Below, in pieces: positions 22,592-34,351 of a stretch of 64,000 nucleotides of DNA (positions are counted from its first letter, which is position 1; every line of letters begins with the position of its first letter). This DNA is from Cyrtodaria siliqua (lineage: Eukaryota > Mollusca > Bivalvia > Adapedonta > Hiatellidae): assembly GCA_037043455.1 (NCBI GenBank), contig JAWPHD010004387.1, forward strand, positions 1 to 64,000. The letters run 5' to 3'. The position numbers and the translations under genes were made by a program. Below the pieces are notes generated by a model. It worked only from the letters and a program-made list of their open reading frames with translations, ran no database searches and was not told the origin of the DNA.

Positions 22592-23789
22592 GGATTCATA
22601 CATCCACTCAACAATGTTATAATTTGCAGTGCCTACTGAAAACACATTTTGTTTTGTTCTAAAATATCAAGACATTAAGTGCAGCTAAAAATAAAAATAT
22701 TCTTATAGGAATCTTAGATCTCTTAGAATTTTAAAGATTTAAAGTTGAACAGTTGGAACGAAAAAATAGTACAGCCCTAATTCTTTCGGAAGGATTTCTA
22801 CGAATTCCTATAATATTTCAGCTTTTTATTTTCAGCTTACTTTCGTTATTATTAGACTTAGATCACAGTAGCATCTGTTTGAAATATTACTAATCATGTG
22901 GTGTATATCACAAACGGAATCAGATTGCATATTTCCCGAAAAATGAAAGTAGACTCATTTTCTCATTATGCATTTTCTGAAAACGTGTTGAATGTCCAAA
23001 CACAGTCTGAATATTAGTGTTTACGGGAACTGTACCCTACTTTTTAAACCAATCAGATAGCTCAGAATTACAAATAATGGCTGCATAATTTCTGAAGAAT
23101 TTACTATCAGCGTTCTTCACATGTTAGAGGGTGACCTATATAGAGACTATCGATACACCTATGGTAAACACTAAGTCGGATAGAGTCTATGAAGAGAAAT
23201 ATTCACCATTAAGAAACCGAAAGGGAGGGAGCGTAGCGATCGACCGCGGCTTCTTAATGAGTTTGCTTCTTATTCTCTATCCTCTACATAAAAAATCGGT
23301 CCGGCGGTAGAAATGTATTACTCGAAAGATTAAGTGAAAGGTCATTGCTTTGAAATTATGAATGCTTATTTATACAAGTTTCTTTATTCTGAATGAATTC
23401 GTTTTACTTTCATTTTCACGTTATTAGATTTGTATGCCGGTAAATGATGCTTATGGCTATAAGTTAAAACACACAGTTCCCATGGGCTAGTTACGAACTG
23501 ATGTCACCATGGTGGAATGGTTATCCCATTGGTTTTAACAGTAATTTAGGGATCGTGCGTTCTACCCCAGCCAGGACCGAATTTAGATTATTTCTCGAAA
23601 TACCTCCCTCAGCATACCGTCCAATGTCCTGTAACATCTTACACACAGATCAGTAAAAGGTTTAATAGCATAATGTATAACTGACTTTAACACACCCGTT
23701 TCTGAGTATACCGACTTGCGTTACATTTAATTAAAGAATCCAATGTGTTCAGTGGGTACTAGTATCAGTGATCCTTAAACGTATTTATT
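22592..23789. other. TNF intron 1, first part, with possible tRNA-derived SINE head
   Basis: No exon was recognised. At about 23500-23640 a TGGTGGAATGG word (A-box-like) and GTGCGTTCTACCCC (weak B-box-like) are spaced as in a tRNA-derived SINE. Confidence in that is low, and no terminal duplication was found. Confidence 0.3.
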
Positions 23790-25355
23790 AACGGCATCTA
23801 AAACCTGGAATGGAATAGAATTGGAATGGAATGGAATGAGATTTTGATTACAATCTCATTCCATTCCATTCCATTCCATTCCAAAGTTTCCTTTCCTGTT
23901 ACAGGATAAAACAGAATGAATCTGGAAGAAAGTTGGAACAAAGGAAACATGTGAAATATGTTTATTTTACAATACAGCTGATAATCTAATTATCAGCAAA
24001 GCATTGGAACAATACTAATAAATCTGACATTTCCTACATTAATTAATTATTAGAATAGTTTAACAGAAATTGGTTTTACATATCAGTGACTGTTGATAAT
24101 AATAATAATATATTCACTGGGGCTGACGGAGTCATTGTCGTACCGGGTACTACAGAAGGGCACCCGGGATACATTTATGTATACAGAAACGTACCCGAAA
24201 ATCATCGAAATCCAGAAAGGCCCCCAAATATACATAAATGTACCCGAGCCAAAATACAATATCGTAAAACGCGGCCGTAATGCGTTCTGTTACTTCACGG
24301 AAACGAAACTTTCATTGTTTACAAAGTTTAATCGATTTCTTTTTTTAAAAGCCGCTCACAGTTGCCTCCGCCTTAGAGGAATGCGGTTGGTCTAATTATT
24401 TGACCAACTCTTCTTGAACGACGAGCTGCATATTTGTTTACTTTTTTGCGCGGGATTTGATGATTTACAACTTCCAGTTTTACGACAATAAGTTCTGTAT
24501 TTTATTACTTACTATGTCACCCTAAATATGTTTTGAAGAACAATAGCGCAATAGTTAATGATAAACAATATTGTATATGTAGTTGTTTTTATCAAGTTCT
24601 AAATTGTTTCAATTCCGCCAATGAGATATTGTTTGTCCGGGTACGTTTCTGTATATTTGGGGACCGTTCTGGAATTCAAAGATTTTCGGGTACGTTTCTG
24701 TATACATAAATGTACCTTTCTGTAGTACCCGATACGGCAATGACCCCATCAGCTTCACTGGGAATTGAGGCGCAACAAGGGACACTAGTGTATTGCAGGC
24801 ATATGCAGTAGAAATGTAAATATACCTGCTTGAATATAATTTAACATTTTGAGTTTCAAATTTTCTTTGTAAATCTACCACATATTTGAATATATTATTT
24901 TTAATTTTTGCTTTATATAATTAACAGTCACTGATATATAAAAACAATTTCTTTTGGACTATTCTATAGCTCATATTTCCCTTCAGAAAAGCCGAGCTTA
25001 AATTAATAGAAGCTGAAAAGCAATCCCAGTAAGAAACCTGTTCCGTGTACAAACTAATGTCCACCTGCCTGTATTTATGTCAAAAACGCTTATTCTAGTT
25101 TTAATGGTTAATTTTTGATTGACATATCTATTTGATAAAGTAAACACATTGTTCAACAATAGCATTGTTTAAATTTGCATATCTGAAGCTGTCAGGTTGG
25201 TAATAAGAGTTTGTGAAAACAAAAACAAGAGGGTCAGATTTTCTGATCCCAAATGTCATTACTAATATTTTGACATGGATGCTGTAAAACAATCTCATTC
25301 CATTCCATTCCATTCCATGGTTCCATTCCATGTTTTAGACTATACCTTTATTAAC
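23790..25355. mobile_element. Large foldback region with (GGAAT)n arms and a nested inverted element
   Basis: The outer arms at about 23790-23846 and 25290-25355 share TCTAAAAC then TGGAATGGAA repeats in inverse orientation. A self-complementary (ATTCC)n hairpin lies at 23815-23885. An inner element at about 24050-24975 has inverted ends (GAATAGTTTAACAGAAATTG-like, then ATATCAGTGACTGTT). Its interior repeats in inverse orientation CCGGGTACTACAGAAGG and GGGTACGTTTCTGTATA-type blocks (24120-24260 versus 24640-24760). The frames at 24086-24395 and 24609-24881 are these arms. Confidence 0.65.
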
Positions 25356-25869
25356 GCGCACATTGTACCTGTACCCAGTAAGAACCATCTGTCTTTACTT
25401 TCATTTTATATTTTCAAAAAATATGTAGATCACAAATAACTATCGTAAAGCAGCATTTTAGTTAGCTATACAACGAAAGTAATAACTTCGGGTAATACGT
25501 TATCTCATTTTAGCGGCATTTTCTTTTGAAGATTTTTGGTAACCGAACATCTGTCCGCGCTCTGATTCATTGTTGAACATTGGTATCGCACTACTTCGCG
25601 CATGCACATTTTTTGTAAAACGTGAATTTGCCAGAAATCAACAAGGTCTGCTGTTATAATTTGTTTTACACAGTCTCTTGAACATTTGGCGGAAGTGGCT
25701 CTAAAAGGAAAACATTAATTTTGAACAGAAACTAGAAGTCGGGAAAAATAAAGAATGCAAATAAAAAATCATAGGTTTTCACTTTGTCAATACCATCAGG
25801 GCCTGGGGCATCAAGAAGGGTCGTTACGTAACACAAATCTCAAATTCGTCTCTATTTTCTGACATAACG

Positions 25870-28800
25870 ACCCTTGTGTACGACTTAATAGAGGGGTTGA
25901 ATACCGTGTAGGACAAAGAGGTGCTGAATACGGTGTACGACTTAACAGAGGAGATGAATACGGTGTACGACTTAACAGAGGAGATATACGGCGTACGATT
26001 TAACAGAGGGGTTGACTGCGGTGTAAGATAGCGGGGTTGAATGCGGCGTACGACTTAATAGAGTGGTTGAATAAAATGTACGACTTAATAGAGTGGTTGA
26101 ATAAAATGTGCGACTTAATAGAGGGGTTGAATAAGGCGTACGACTTAAAAGAGTTTTTGAAAACGGCGTACGACTTAACAGAGGTGTTGACTGCGGTGTA
26201 CGACTTAACAGAGGGGATGAATACGGTGTACGACTTAATAGAAGGGTTAATACGGTGTACGACTTAACACAGAGGATGAATACGGCTATCGACTTAACAG
26301 AGAGGCTGAATACGGTGTACGACTTAACAGAGGGGATGAATACGGCGTACGACTTAACAGAGGGGATGAATACGGTGTATGACTTAACAGAGGTGTTGAC
26401 TACGGTGTACGACTTAACAGAGAAGACGAATACGGCGTACGACTTAACATAGGGGCTTGAATACGGCGTACGACTTAACAGAGAGGATGAATACGGTGTA
26501 TTACTTAACAGAGGGGATGAATACGGCGTACGACTTAACAGAGGTGTTGACTACGGTGTACGACTTAAACAAAGGGGATGAATACGGCATACGACTTAAC
26601 AGAGGGGCTGAATACGGTGTACGACTTAACAGAGATGACGAATACGGCGTACGACTTTACATAGGGGCTTGAATACGGCGTACGACTTAACAGAGAGGAT
26701 GAATACGGTGTATTACTTAACAGAGGGGATGAATACGGTGTATGACTTAACACAGGGGATGAATACGGCATACGACTTAACAGAGGGGCTGAATACGGTG
26801 TACGACTTAACAGAGGTGTTGACTACGGTGTACGACTTAACACAGGGGATGAATACGGTGTACGACTTAACACAGGGGATGAATACGACGTACGACTTAA
26901 CAGAGGTGTTGACTACGGCGTACGACTTAACAGAGGGGATGAATACGGCGTACGACTTAACAGAGGTGTTGACTACGGTGTACGACTTAACACAGGGGAT
27001 GAATACGGTGTATGACTTAACAGAGGAGTTGACTACTGTGTACGACTTAACAGAGGTGATGAATACGGCGTACGACTTAACAGAGGTGTTGACTACGGTG
27101 TACGACTTAACACAGGGGATGAATACGGCATACGACTTAACAGAGGGGCTGAATACGGTGTACGACTTAACGGAGAAGACGAATACGGCGTACGACTTAG
27201 CATAGGGGCTTGAATACGGCGTACGACTTAACAGAGAGGATGAATGAATACGGCGTACGACTTAACAGAGAGGATGAATACGGTGTACTACTTAACAGAG
27301 GGGATGAATACGGCGTACGACTTAACAGAGGTGTTGACTACGGTGAACGACTTAACAGAGAAGACGAATACGGTGTACGACTTAACACAGTGGATGAATA
27401 CGGCATACGACTTAGCGTAGGGGCTTGAATACGGCGTACGACTTAACAGAATGATTGAATAAGGAGTACGACTTAACAGAGTGGTTGAATACGGTGTACG
27501 ACTTAACAGTGGGGTTGAATACGGCGTACGACTTAAAAGAGAGTTTAAATACGGTGTACGACTTAATGGAGTGGTTGAATAAGGCGTACGATTTAACACA
27601 GTGGCTGAAAACGGTGTACGACTTAACAGAGGGGTTGAATACGGCATACGACTTAATAGTGGGGTTAAATACGGTGTACGACTTAACAGAGTGATTGAAT
27701 ACGGCGTGCGACGTAATAGAGGGGTTGAATAAGGCGTACGACTTAACAGAGGTGTTAAATAGAGAATATTATGTCAGTGCCTTTTACTATCAAGTTTATT
27801 AGGCGAGGCTTGGAAAACGAAGAATGGCTCGAGCCTCGCCATTCTTCGTTTTCGTGCCGAGCCTAATAAACTTGATAGTAAAAGGCACTGACATAATATT
27901 CTATTTATCATGTAGATTATCCATATTTTCTGTATGAATTACTATTATTACCTATTTCTAAGAAAGGACGTCGCCATGTTGTTGTTTTTTGTTTGTGTTA
28001 TGATGTCAGGCAAAGTTACGTGCATGACGTCAGATAACGTTACGTACAATAAACGCCGAGGGATTCCGCATTGATTTGCTTTATTGGTCAGTGCCTAATT
28101 AAAGCAAAATTTAATAGGTCACCCCTTTGTTAGGCAGAAAAGTGCATATCTGCATGATACATACGGTGTACGACGTAACAGAGCGATTAAATACGGCGTA
28201 CGACTTAATAGAGGGTTTGACTACGTTGTACGACTTAACAGAGGGGGTGAAGACGGCATACGACTTAACAGAGGGGCTGAATACGGTGTACGAATTAACA
28301 GAGGTGTTGAATACGGTGTACGACGTAATAGAGTGGTTGAATACGAAGTACGACTTAACAGAATGGTTGAGTTCGGTGTACGACTTAATAGAGGGGTTGA
28401 ATAAGGCGTACGACTTAAAATAGTTTTTGAATACGGTGTAGGACTTAACAGAGGGGTTGAGTACGGCGTACGACTTAATAGAGGGGTTGAATACGGTGTA
28501 CTACTTAACAGAGGTGTTGAATACGGCGCACGACTTGACAGAGGGGTTGAATACGGTGTACTACTTAACAGAGGGGTTGAATACGGTGTACTACTTAACA
28601 GAGGGGTTGAATACGGCGTACGACGTAATAACGGAGGGGCTGTATACGGTGTACTTCTTAACAGAGAGGTTAAATACGGTGTACTACTTGACAGAGGGAT
28701 TAAATACGGCGTACGACTTAATAACAGAGGGGTTGAATACGGTGTACTACTTGACAGAGGGATTAAATACGGCGTACGACTTAATAACAGATGGGATGAA

Positions 28801-29050
28801 TAAGGCGTATGATTTAACTGAAGGGTTGAATATGGCGTACGACTTAACAGAGGGGATGAATACGGTGTACGACTTAACAGAGGGGATGAATACGGTGTTC
28901 GACTTAACAGAGGGGATGAATACGGTGTACGACTTAACAGAGGGGTTGAATACGGTGTATGGCTCAACCAAAATTGTTGAATACGGCGTACGACTTAACA
29001 GAGTGGTTAATACGTTTTACAACTTAACAGGGGATGAAACCTGGCGTACC
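25870..29050. repeat. 30-bp minisatellite in TNF intron 1
   Basis: About 90 units of a 30-bp repeat contain GTACGACTTAACAGAGGGG and GATGAATACGG. It is interrupted at 27757-28140 by a hairpin element and unique DNA. The period equals ten codons, so long open frames persist on both strands: a YDLTEGMNTV-type decapeptide on plus, a TPYSTPLLSR-type decapeptide on minus. Low conservation at codon positions and read-through on both strands argue against coding. The array ends about 170 bp before microexon 2. Confidence 0.95.
27757..27907. mobile_element. Hairpin MITE inside the 30-bp minisatellite
   Basis: Arms of about 70 bp (AATATTATGTCAGTGCCTTT onward, with its complement ending AATATTCTATT) meet around a TCGAGCC centre. 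AAATAGA / TCTATTT border both ends. Confidence 0.85.
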
Positions 29051-29215
29051 CATTAACAGGGAATCCTGGGTAGTGCGGATTGTTCATCATCAACAACAAT
29101 AGAACTATAGAGACACAATCTAAATTCATAATTAACGCCAAACTCTTTACAAAGTCAGGGAACCTGTTCCTTCCAATATGTACTGTTTTAGTTTGATATT
29201 TTCTATGAATTGTAG

Positions 29216-29249
29216 GTCATAAACGAAGCCAGGCAATATCAAGATAATC
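29216..29249 (+). CDS. TNF-superfamily ligand, coding microexon 2 (34 bp)
   Basis: This 34-bp exon encodes VINEARQYQDN plus the first base of the next codon. It is bordered by an acceptor ending in TTGTAG and a full-consensus GTAAGT donor. Exon 1 ends in phase 0 and the 31684 exon must be entered in phase 1. A single intervening exon of length 1 mod 3 is therefore required, and this one fits exactly, giving residues 429-439 and a split Leu440. It extends the helical stalk between the CC pair and the TNF domain. The evidence is splice signals and phase only. The 30-bp minisatellite ends about 170 bp upstream. A different small exon of the same phase remains possible. Confidence 0.65.
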
Positions 29250-29639
29250 GTAAGTTATTCTTTTTATTAAACTTGACATTAGTAAAAACTATCAGTGTTC
29301 AATATTAAACGACACTAATAGATTTTAATATAAAATATATACTCAATTTAATTGTATTAACTATTACCGGTATATTATATTGTTGTTTCGTGCCGTTATT
29401 AAATGTCTCTACAGATTCAATGTGTTATATGATGTACTGTCACATGCTTTTATGAGAGGCAGTACGGTGAATCCGTTTGATAGTGTGGCTTTCATCTAAG
29501 CTAGTAGTTAGCATGGTTGACGGTGGATACAGATATTATTGGGGCGGTTTTACATCTAGTTTATAGATCAGACAACACCAATTACCAACCAATCAGCGGG
29601 CAGTGGTTTGCGAAAATGGGCATTTTATTGCTCTGGGGT

Positions 29640-30347
29640 CAGTCAGTTAATTACATGGATGTTTTATAGAAATTCTAAATAAACAGAGGAATCTCGGGTC
29701 AGTCCTATAACTGTTCACCCCTAGCACCAGCGTAAGTGGTATTCTGTTTTCAAATAAATGCTGCAGTGAAAGGGAAATCTTTGGAAGCATCTCGCAAAAC
29801 CAAGAGAATAAAAAGCAGAATATGTTTTTTCTACTGTTAATGAGAGGTAATGTAAGAAGCAACACTTCTCAAGCCTCCTAGCATCGGCTTAAGGGGAATT
29901 CTACTTCAAAGCTACCTATATTGGGATCGATGATCACAAATGATCCCAAAGGACCAGTTAAAATTACACTTTTACAGTCGCCAATCTGACCTAAACAGAC
30001 GCTAGTGTGAATGTTAAGACATATTGAAAAAGGAGATTCTTTGGAAGCAACAAACACAAACGAGAATTTAAAGTAGAAGATTCGGGTTTAATGAATTTGT
30101 TCATGAGATTTTATGTAAGAAGTAACACCTCTTAGGCCCTCTAGCACCGGTTCAAGCGATATTTTACTTCAACGCTAACTATATTGGGTTCAATGACCCC
30201 AAAGATGGTAACATCACAAAGATTTGGCTTTCAGAACCCCATAGGACCAGTTATTGGTTCTTTGTTATTTGACATTTCGGGGCGACATTTTACAGCCGCT
30301 ATACCACTAAACATTTACATTACTAAATGAACGCTAGTGTGAATGTC
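29640..30347. repeat. Dispersed repeat family R1, copy c (two to three tandem units)
   Basis: Repeated blocks are CTAGCACCAGCGTAAG, CTCCTAGCATCGGCTTAAG, CTCTAGCACCGGTTCAAG, GATCCCAAAGGACC and GAAGCAACAAACACAAACGAG, about 260-450 bp apart. It lies in TNF intron 2. Confidence 0.7.
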
Positions 30348-30359
30348 AATAAATACTGA

Positions 30360-30633
30360 GGGGCGTCCGTGGCCGAGTGGTTAGAGTCTCTGACTTGCAA
30401 TCACTTGCCCCTCACCGCTGTAGGTTCGATCCCTCAGGGGCCTAGGAATCTTTATGTGAGGAAGCTATCCAGCTGGCTTGCGGAACGTCGGTGGTTCTAC
30501 CCAGGTGCCCGCCCGTGCACGAAAATTGCCAGGAGGGGCACCTGGGGTCTTCCTCCACCAGTGGAAGCTGGAAAGTCGCCATATGACCTTAGCTGTTGGT
30601 GCGACTATAAAATCCAATTCAATTCAATTCAAT
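30360..30633 (+). mobile_element. tRNA-derived SINE with conserved molluscan core
   Basis: The head has an A box in TGGCCGAGTGG and a B box in GGTTCGATCCC. A central domain with CAGCTGGCTTGCGG, GGTGGTTCTACCCAGG and GGGGCACCTGGGGTCTTCC follows, then GTCGCCATATGACC and an (AATTC)n tail. A 14-bp target duplication TCAATAAATACTGA flanks it (30346-30359 and 30634-30647). The core resembles the conserved central domain of molluscan SINEs. It sits inside an R1 copy in TNF intron 2. The 92-aa frame here is not a gene. Confidence 0.9.
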
Positions 30634-30639
30634 TCAATA

Positions 30640-30860
30640 AATACTGAAAATGGGAATCCCTTGGAGCAAAGAACACAAAAAAAGCGAAGAAGTAGCAGAC
30701 TTGGTTTCATGAGTCTATTTATGAAAAGGTAATATAAGGTGAAACACCTTACCTTTCACGCCCGTTTAAGCGGTTTTCTACTTTAAAGCCGCCAACATTG
30801 AGCTCGAAGGTTCCAATGGACCAGTAAAAGATAAAACAACTGGGTCGTTCTCATTTTGAG
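30640..30860. repeat. Dispersed repeat family R1, copy d
   Basis: Continuation of the R1 unit interrupted by the SINE: ATGGGAATCCCTTGG, GCAGACTTGG, TTTATGAAAAGG, CACGCCCGTTTAAGCGG. Confidence 0.65.
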
Positions 30861-31683
30861 CGAACATTTACAAACACATATAAAGCTATAGGTAGTTTAA
30901 AGCAGCATAGCTAAGTATACTTTAATGTGTTATGTACGTCACTATGGGACGGACTTCGACGTCATCGATCTTGAAATTCGTCTTTTTGAAGTTTAGGTTA
31001 GCATATAATCGTCTTGATGATGAAAACGTTCCTATAGCAATCACAGCACCCAAACGCAATGGCACAGTAGGTCCGCACTGTACCATACACTAAATTAAAT
31101 CAGCAAAGTATATAGTAAATGAACAAAACAATGAACAATGAACAATATAGCCAATACAATGAAGTCAGCATCCAAATAAATTGGCAAACGATACACTTAA
31201 ATGTTGTTGTGAAGATATATTGTCCAACATATGTGCATGTCGTTTTTTTACGAGATTACAGGACGTGCACGGAAAAGGGCGTATTTAGAATACAACTTAC
31301 ACTATATGGAATGTCTTTTTGTAAAACTGATACCATAATTCTACTGTAACAAAACAACATCTCAAAACTGGTACAATCCCATCCGTATCTGTATCGATCA
31401 ATCCTTTATACTGCGATTGAGTTGAAGTGTGGAGCTATACACTTTTGTTTAAATTGTATATCTCATATGTGCTTTAAATCCTTATTCATGTTATTCCGGA
31501 ACTGGGTTGACTACCTTACCTCGTAATTACCTCGTGCGTGCGTGCAATTAACTTTGACGTTATTCAATCAATCGAATTGATTTTCCTGGATTTCTCTATT
31601 GGTTGAACATAACAGTTACAAGGTCTGAACTTCTAATATCTTGGTACTTTCAAACTTTTAATTGTTTCAAATTCTCTTTGCAG

Positions 31684-31815
31684 TGCCAAGAGTTTCAAAC
31701 TCTAACGGAACCTCACAGGCAGATGTTGATAAAATATCACCACTGTCACAACTGTTGTTAAAAAGAAGGTCACTTATTCACGTGAAGAACGAGGAAGGTG
31801 GATGTAAGAAAGACG
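31684..31815 (+). CDS. TNF-superfamily ligand, coding exon 3 (stalk)
   Basis: This 132-bp exon starts after CTCTTTGCAG and ends at GACG|GTAAGG. It encodes residues 440-484. It is entered in phase 1 (split Leu440) and left in phase 1 (split Gly484), matching exons 2 and 4. The peptide holds one N-glycosylation sequon (NGT), a dibasic KRR at about 466-468, and one Cys (about 480) just before the TNF domain. The KRR lacks Arg at P4 of a canonical furin site, so proteolytic shedding is not supported by the motif. No independent domain is recognisable. The assignment rests on phase, splice sites and position. Confidence 0.75.
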
Positions 31816-31910
31816 GTAAGGCTACGTTCGACACATTTGGACGGTTCAAGTTCCACACATAAGTTATTTTGGATTGTGCGCTTATTCTATAACTAACATG
31901 CCAAATATTA

Positions 31911-32214
31911 ATTGAATTGAATGTTGTTTAACGGCTCAGCATAAGTTATTTGGAGCCGCCCCAGAGAGAGGGGAAGGATACATAGGAATCCGGGAACCTG
32001 CCCTGCTCTTATTATCGAATAGATTCCTATGGTTCTTTAACGTGCTCGGAGGATAGACCGATAAACGGGACCGCTCGGTTTACGTCCCCATCCGACGGAC
32101 GTGTCCGCAAGTGTCTTGCCCAAGAACACACCAACGAAACTCAGTGACACCACGGAGGATTGAACACGGGGCCTCCGGTTACAAATCCGCCGCGCTACCG
32201 TCTGCGCCACGCTA
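31911..32214 (-). mobile_element. tRNA-derived SINE, second type, minus strand
   Basis: Read on minus, it starts TAGCGTGGCGCAGACGGTAG (A-box region) and has a B-box-like GTGTTCAATCC. A core with ACGTCCCC/CCGACGG words follows, then an (ATTGA)n tail. An 11-bp duplication GCCAAATATTA flanks it (31900-31910 and 32215-32225). It lies in TNF intron 3, 95 bp after exon 3. The 32037-32219 frame is SINE sequence. Confidence 0.88.
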
Positions 32215-32225
32215 GCCAAATATTA

Positions 32226-33840
32226 GAACATAATAAGACTAGGGTGAACACAGCAATAATAAAAAGAAATCGTGGTAAAATTGCAAACACACAGAGAAAC
32301 ATAGCACAACTTAAAAGATGAATAAAAGTCGAAAGACATCACAAACACAAAAGGGTTGACAATAGGGCTACCGCATTGGAACGGTCAATGGCAAGAAATG
32401 GGCCGCTGGGGGTTTAAACCAGGTTCTAGGGTGCAACAAACCTCACAATTACCATATTGTCATCCCAAATACACGGCACAGGGTAAATAAAAATATCCAC
32501 GACAGGTTATAATCTTTAAAAAACAAGGCAACAGTAATAGGCAATACAAGTAAAACACATAAATGATCAGGTATATATAATATAAAATACAAAAGCCTAG
32601 AAAGCCACAAAGTAAGTACTCAATGACTTGGCAGAAACCAGAGCAACAAGAGAACAGACCGTTAAGGGTACGACAAGGCAATATTAAAGAAAACATCAAA
32701 CGCCATCGTCCTATAAGGATTTAGGTAGACGTCATCAATGGGCCCACAATCCGTCCGGTCATTGCACAATCAAAGAGGAAAGTATAGTAGCAAACTGTAA
32801 ATGGGCCCACCACTAAACATGCAGTGTGTTGCAAAATGTTATGGTCATAAACTCTTTTGTTAAACTTTTTAACAAGTGTAATACAGATTGTATGAAAGTG
32901 ATTATGACTAAGGATCTTACGAAGTTCGTAAATCACATCACCATAGAAGTCAGGTTGTGATCGTAGTCCTTGTCGCAGAAGAGTTCTTAAATTACTTTTA
33001 TATTTTAAAAGTAGATCAGGGTTACGATAATACAATTTTGCAAACGTTTTTCTAAGTGTAGGTAACGGTAGCCCTGCTGGAGTAGCTTTATAGATATACA
33101 CATATTACGAATATTAAAATCCTCAACACGACTACAAGCTCTAGAGAAACGAATAAGTTGATCAATACAGACTCCATAAGAAGTAACTCGGGGAACATAC
33201 CCATCTAAATGGGAATAATTAACAATATCAAAAACTAAATTCGTATCCTTTGCCACAGATTTTATTAATTTTTTCTCCATTTTCAACAGAGAGATGTAAA
33301 TCAAGAAAAGAAGCGACAGTATCAGAAATGTTAGCTTTGTTGAGTTGAAGTTCTTTAGGATAGATATTATTAACCATAGTAGAAAGAAAGGATTATCAAT
33401 TTTTAATATATCATCCAAATACCGAAAGGTGTCATTAAAGGCTTCAATAACATCTGCCTGAGTATCGGATGAAAGACAACATGAAATCTCTTTCATAGCA
33501 ATACAAGAACAAATCTGCGACAAGAGGTGCACAGTTCGTACCCATAGGGATACCAACACTTTGTCTATATACGGTATTCCATGCCTGACGAAAATATTAT
33601 CTAATAGGAAAATGAGTGCTTCACGAAAGTCGTTTTGAATAAGAGCAATAAGCTTGTCTTTGATAAGGTGAGTGGCAAGGCTGTATACAGTGTAGAAAAG
33701 TCAAAAGTACTTATAGATGTATCTTGACGTTTATTGCACATTTGATCAAGAACGTCTCCTGAATAGTTAATAGACCAAAATAAGTCAATCCCAGAGTTTT
33801 CATAAGTTTTAGAACAATATTGATCTACTTTTAAAATGTA
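32226..33840 (-). mobile_element. Penelope-like element with decayed reverse transcriptase
   Basis: Minus-strand open pieces (33601-33963, 33005-33559, 32721-33101) give RT blocks in order: STFDFSTLYT, FRYLDDILKIDNPF (catalytic DD), VFDIVNYSHLDGYVPR, SYGVCIDQLIRF, LLQQGYRYLHLEK, QPDFYGD and TACLVVGPFTV. The pieces are in different frames, so the copy is dead. The 3' UTR follows to the SINE border at about 32226. Assignment to the Penelope-like class is inferred from the RT flavour and the inverted junction at its 5' side. Confidence 0.65.
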
Positions 33841-34020
33841 CCACAACCTGACATCTGTAGTGATGTGGTTTTCCAACTTTGAAAGATCCTTGGTCACAAT
33901 CACTTTCATACTTTTGTTAAAAGGTTTATCGAAAGAGGTTATGACCCTATCATTTTGCAACACACTGCATGATTAGTGATTGACCCATTTACAGCCAATA
34001 TGCTTTCCTCTTTGATTATA
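33840..34020 (+). mobile_element. Inverted Penelope-like 3' segment joined head-to-head
   Basis: On the plus strand this aligns to 5020-5200: CTTGGTCACAATCACTT, AAGAGGTTATGACCCTATCA and GATTGACCCATTTACAG. It abuts the 5'-truncated minus-strand RT at about 33840. Such inverted partial copies at the 5' side are a known habit of Penelope-like elements. Confidence 0.65.
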
Positions 34021-34351
34021 AAAGATGAACAATGGAGCTTGGAAACCACTTATAAGAGATAACGACATAGACGCACTGTGACATCGCATGTTGTTGGTAA
34101 TAAAAATGGTCTCGAATTTAGGTATCATCCCACTATTTCTGTTCCGAAAGTCCTACTGTATAGCTTTTCGTAATATCTGTACTTAAAAGCTGTATACCTT
34201 GTTGTTGGCTGTACATGCATTTTGACCTAATAACAATATAATAAATGCCTTTGCCAGCTTGTTTTCTTTCTCCCTCATTAGTTTGTGCCCCTATATGAAA
34301 AATACAAAATGTATATATTAATCTTACACTATTCCTTGTTGATAGTTATAC

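Noticed and set aside
26669..27205. Long plus-strand frame with YDLTEGMN-type decapeptide repeats as a repeat protein gene
   Set aside because: It is a 30-bp minisatellite inside an intron; several frames on both strands stay open because the period is ten codons, and no start context, splice or domain supports coding.
28221..28967. 248-codon minus-strand frame (TPYSTPLLSR repeats)
   Set aside because: Antisense of the same minisatellite; an artefact of the period.
30365..30445. Functional tRNA gene
   Set aside because: A and B boxes are present but the anticodon arm and acceptor stem do not pair well, and the unit continues into a SINE body with target duplications.
32140..32214. Functional tRNA gene on the minus strand
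   Set aside because: It is the head of a SINE with an 11-bp target duplication and tail.
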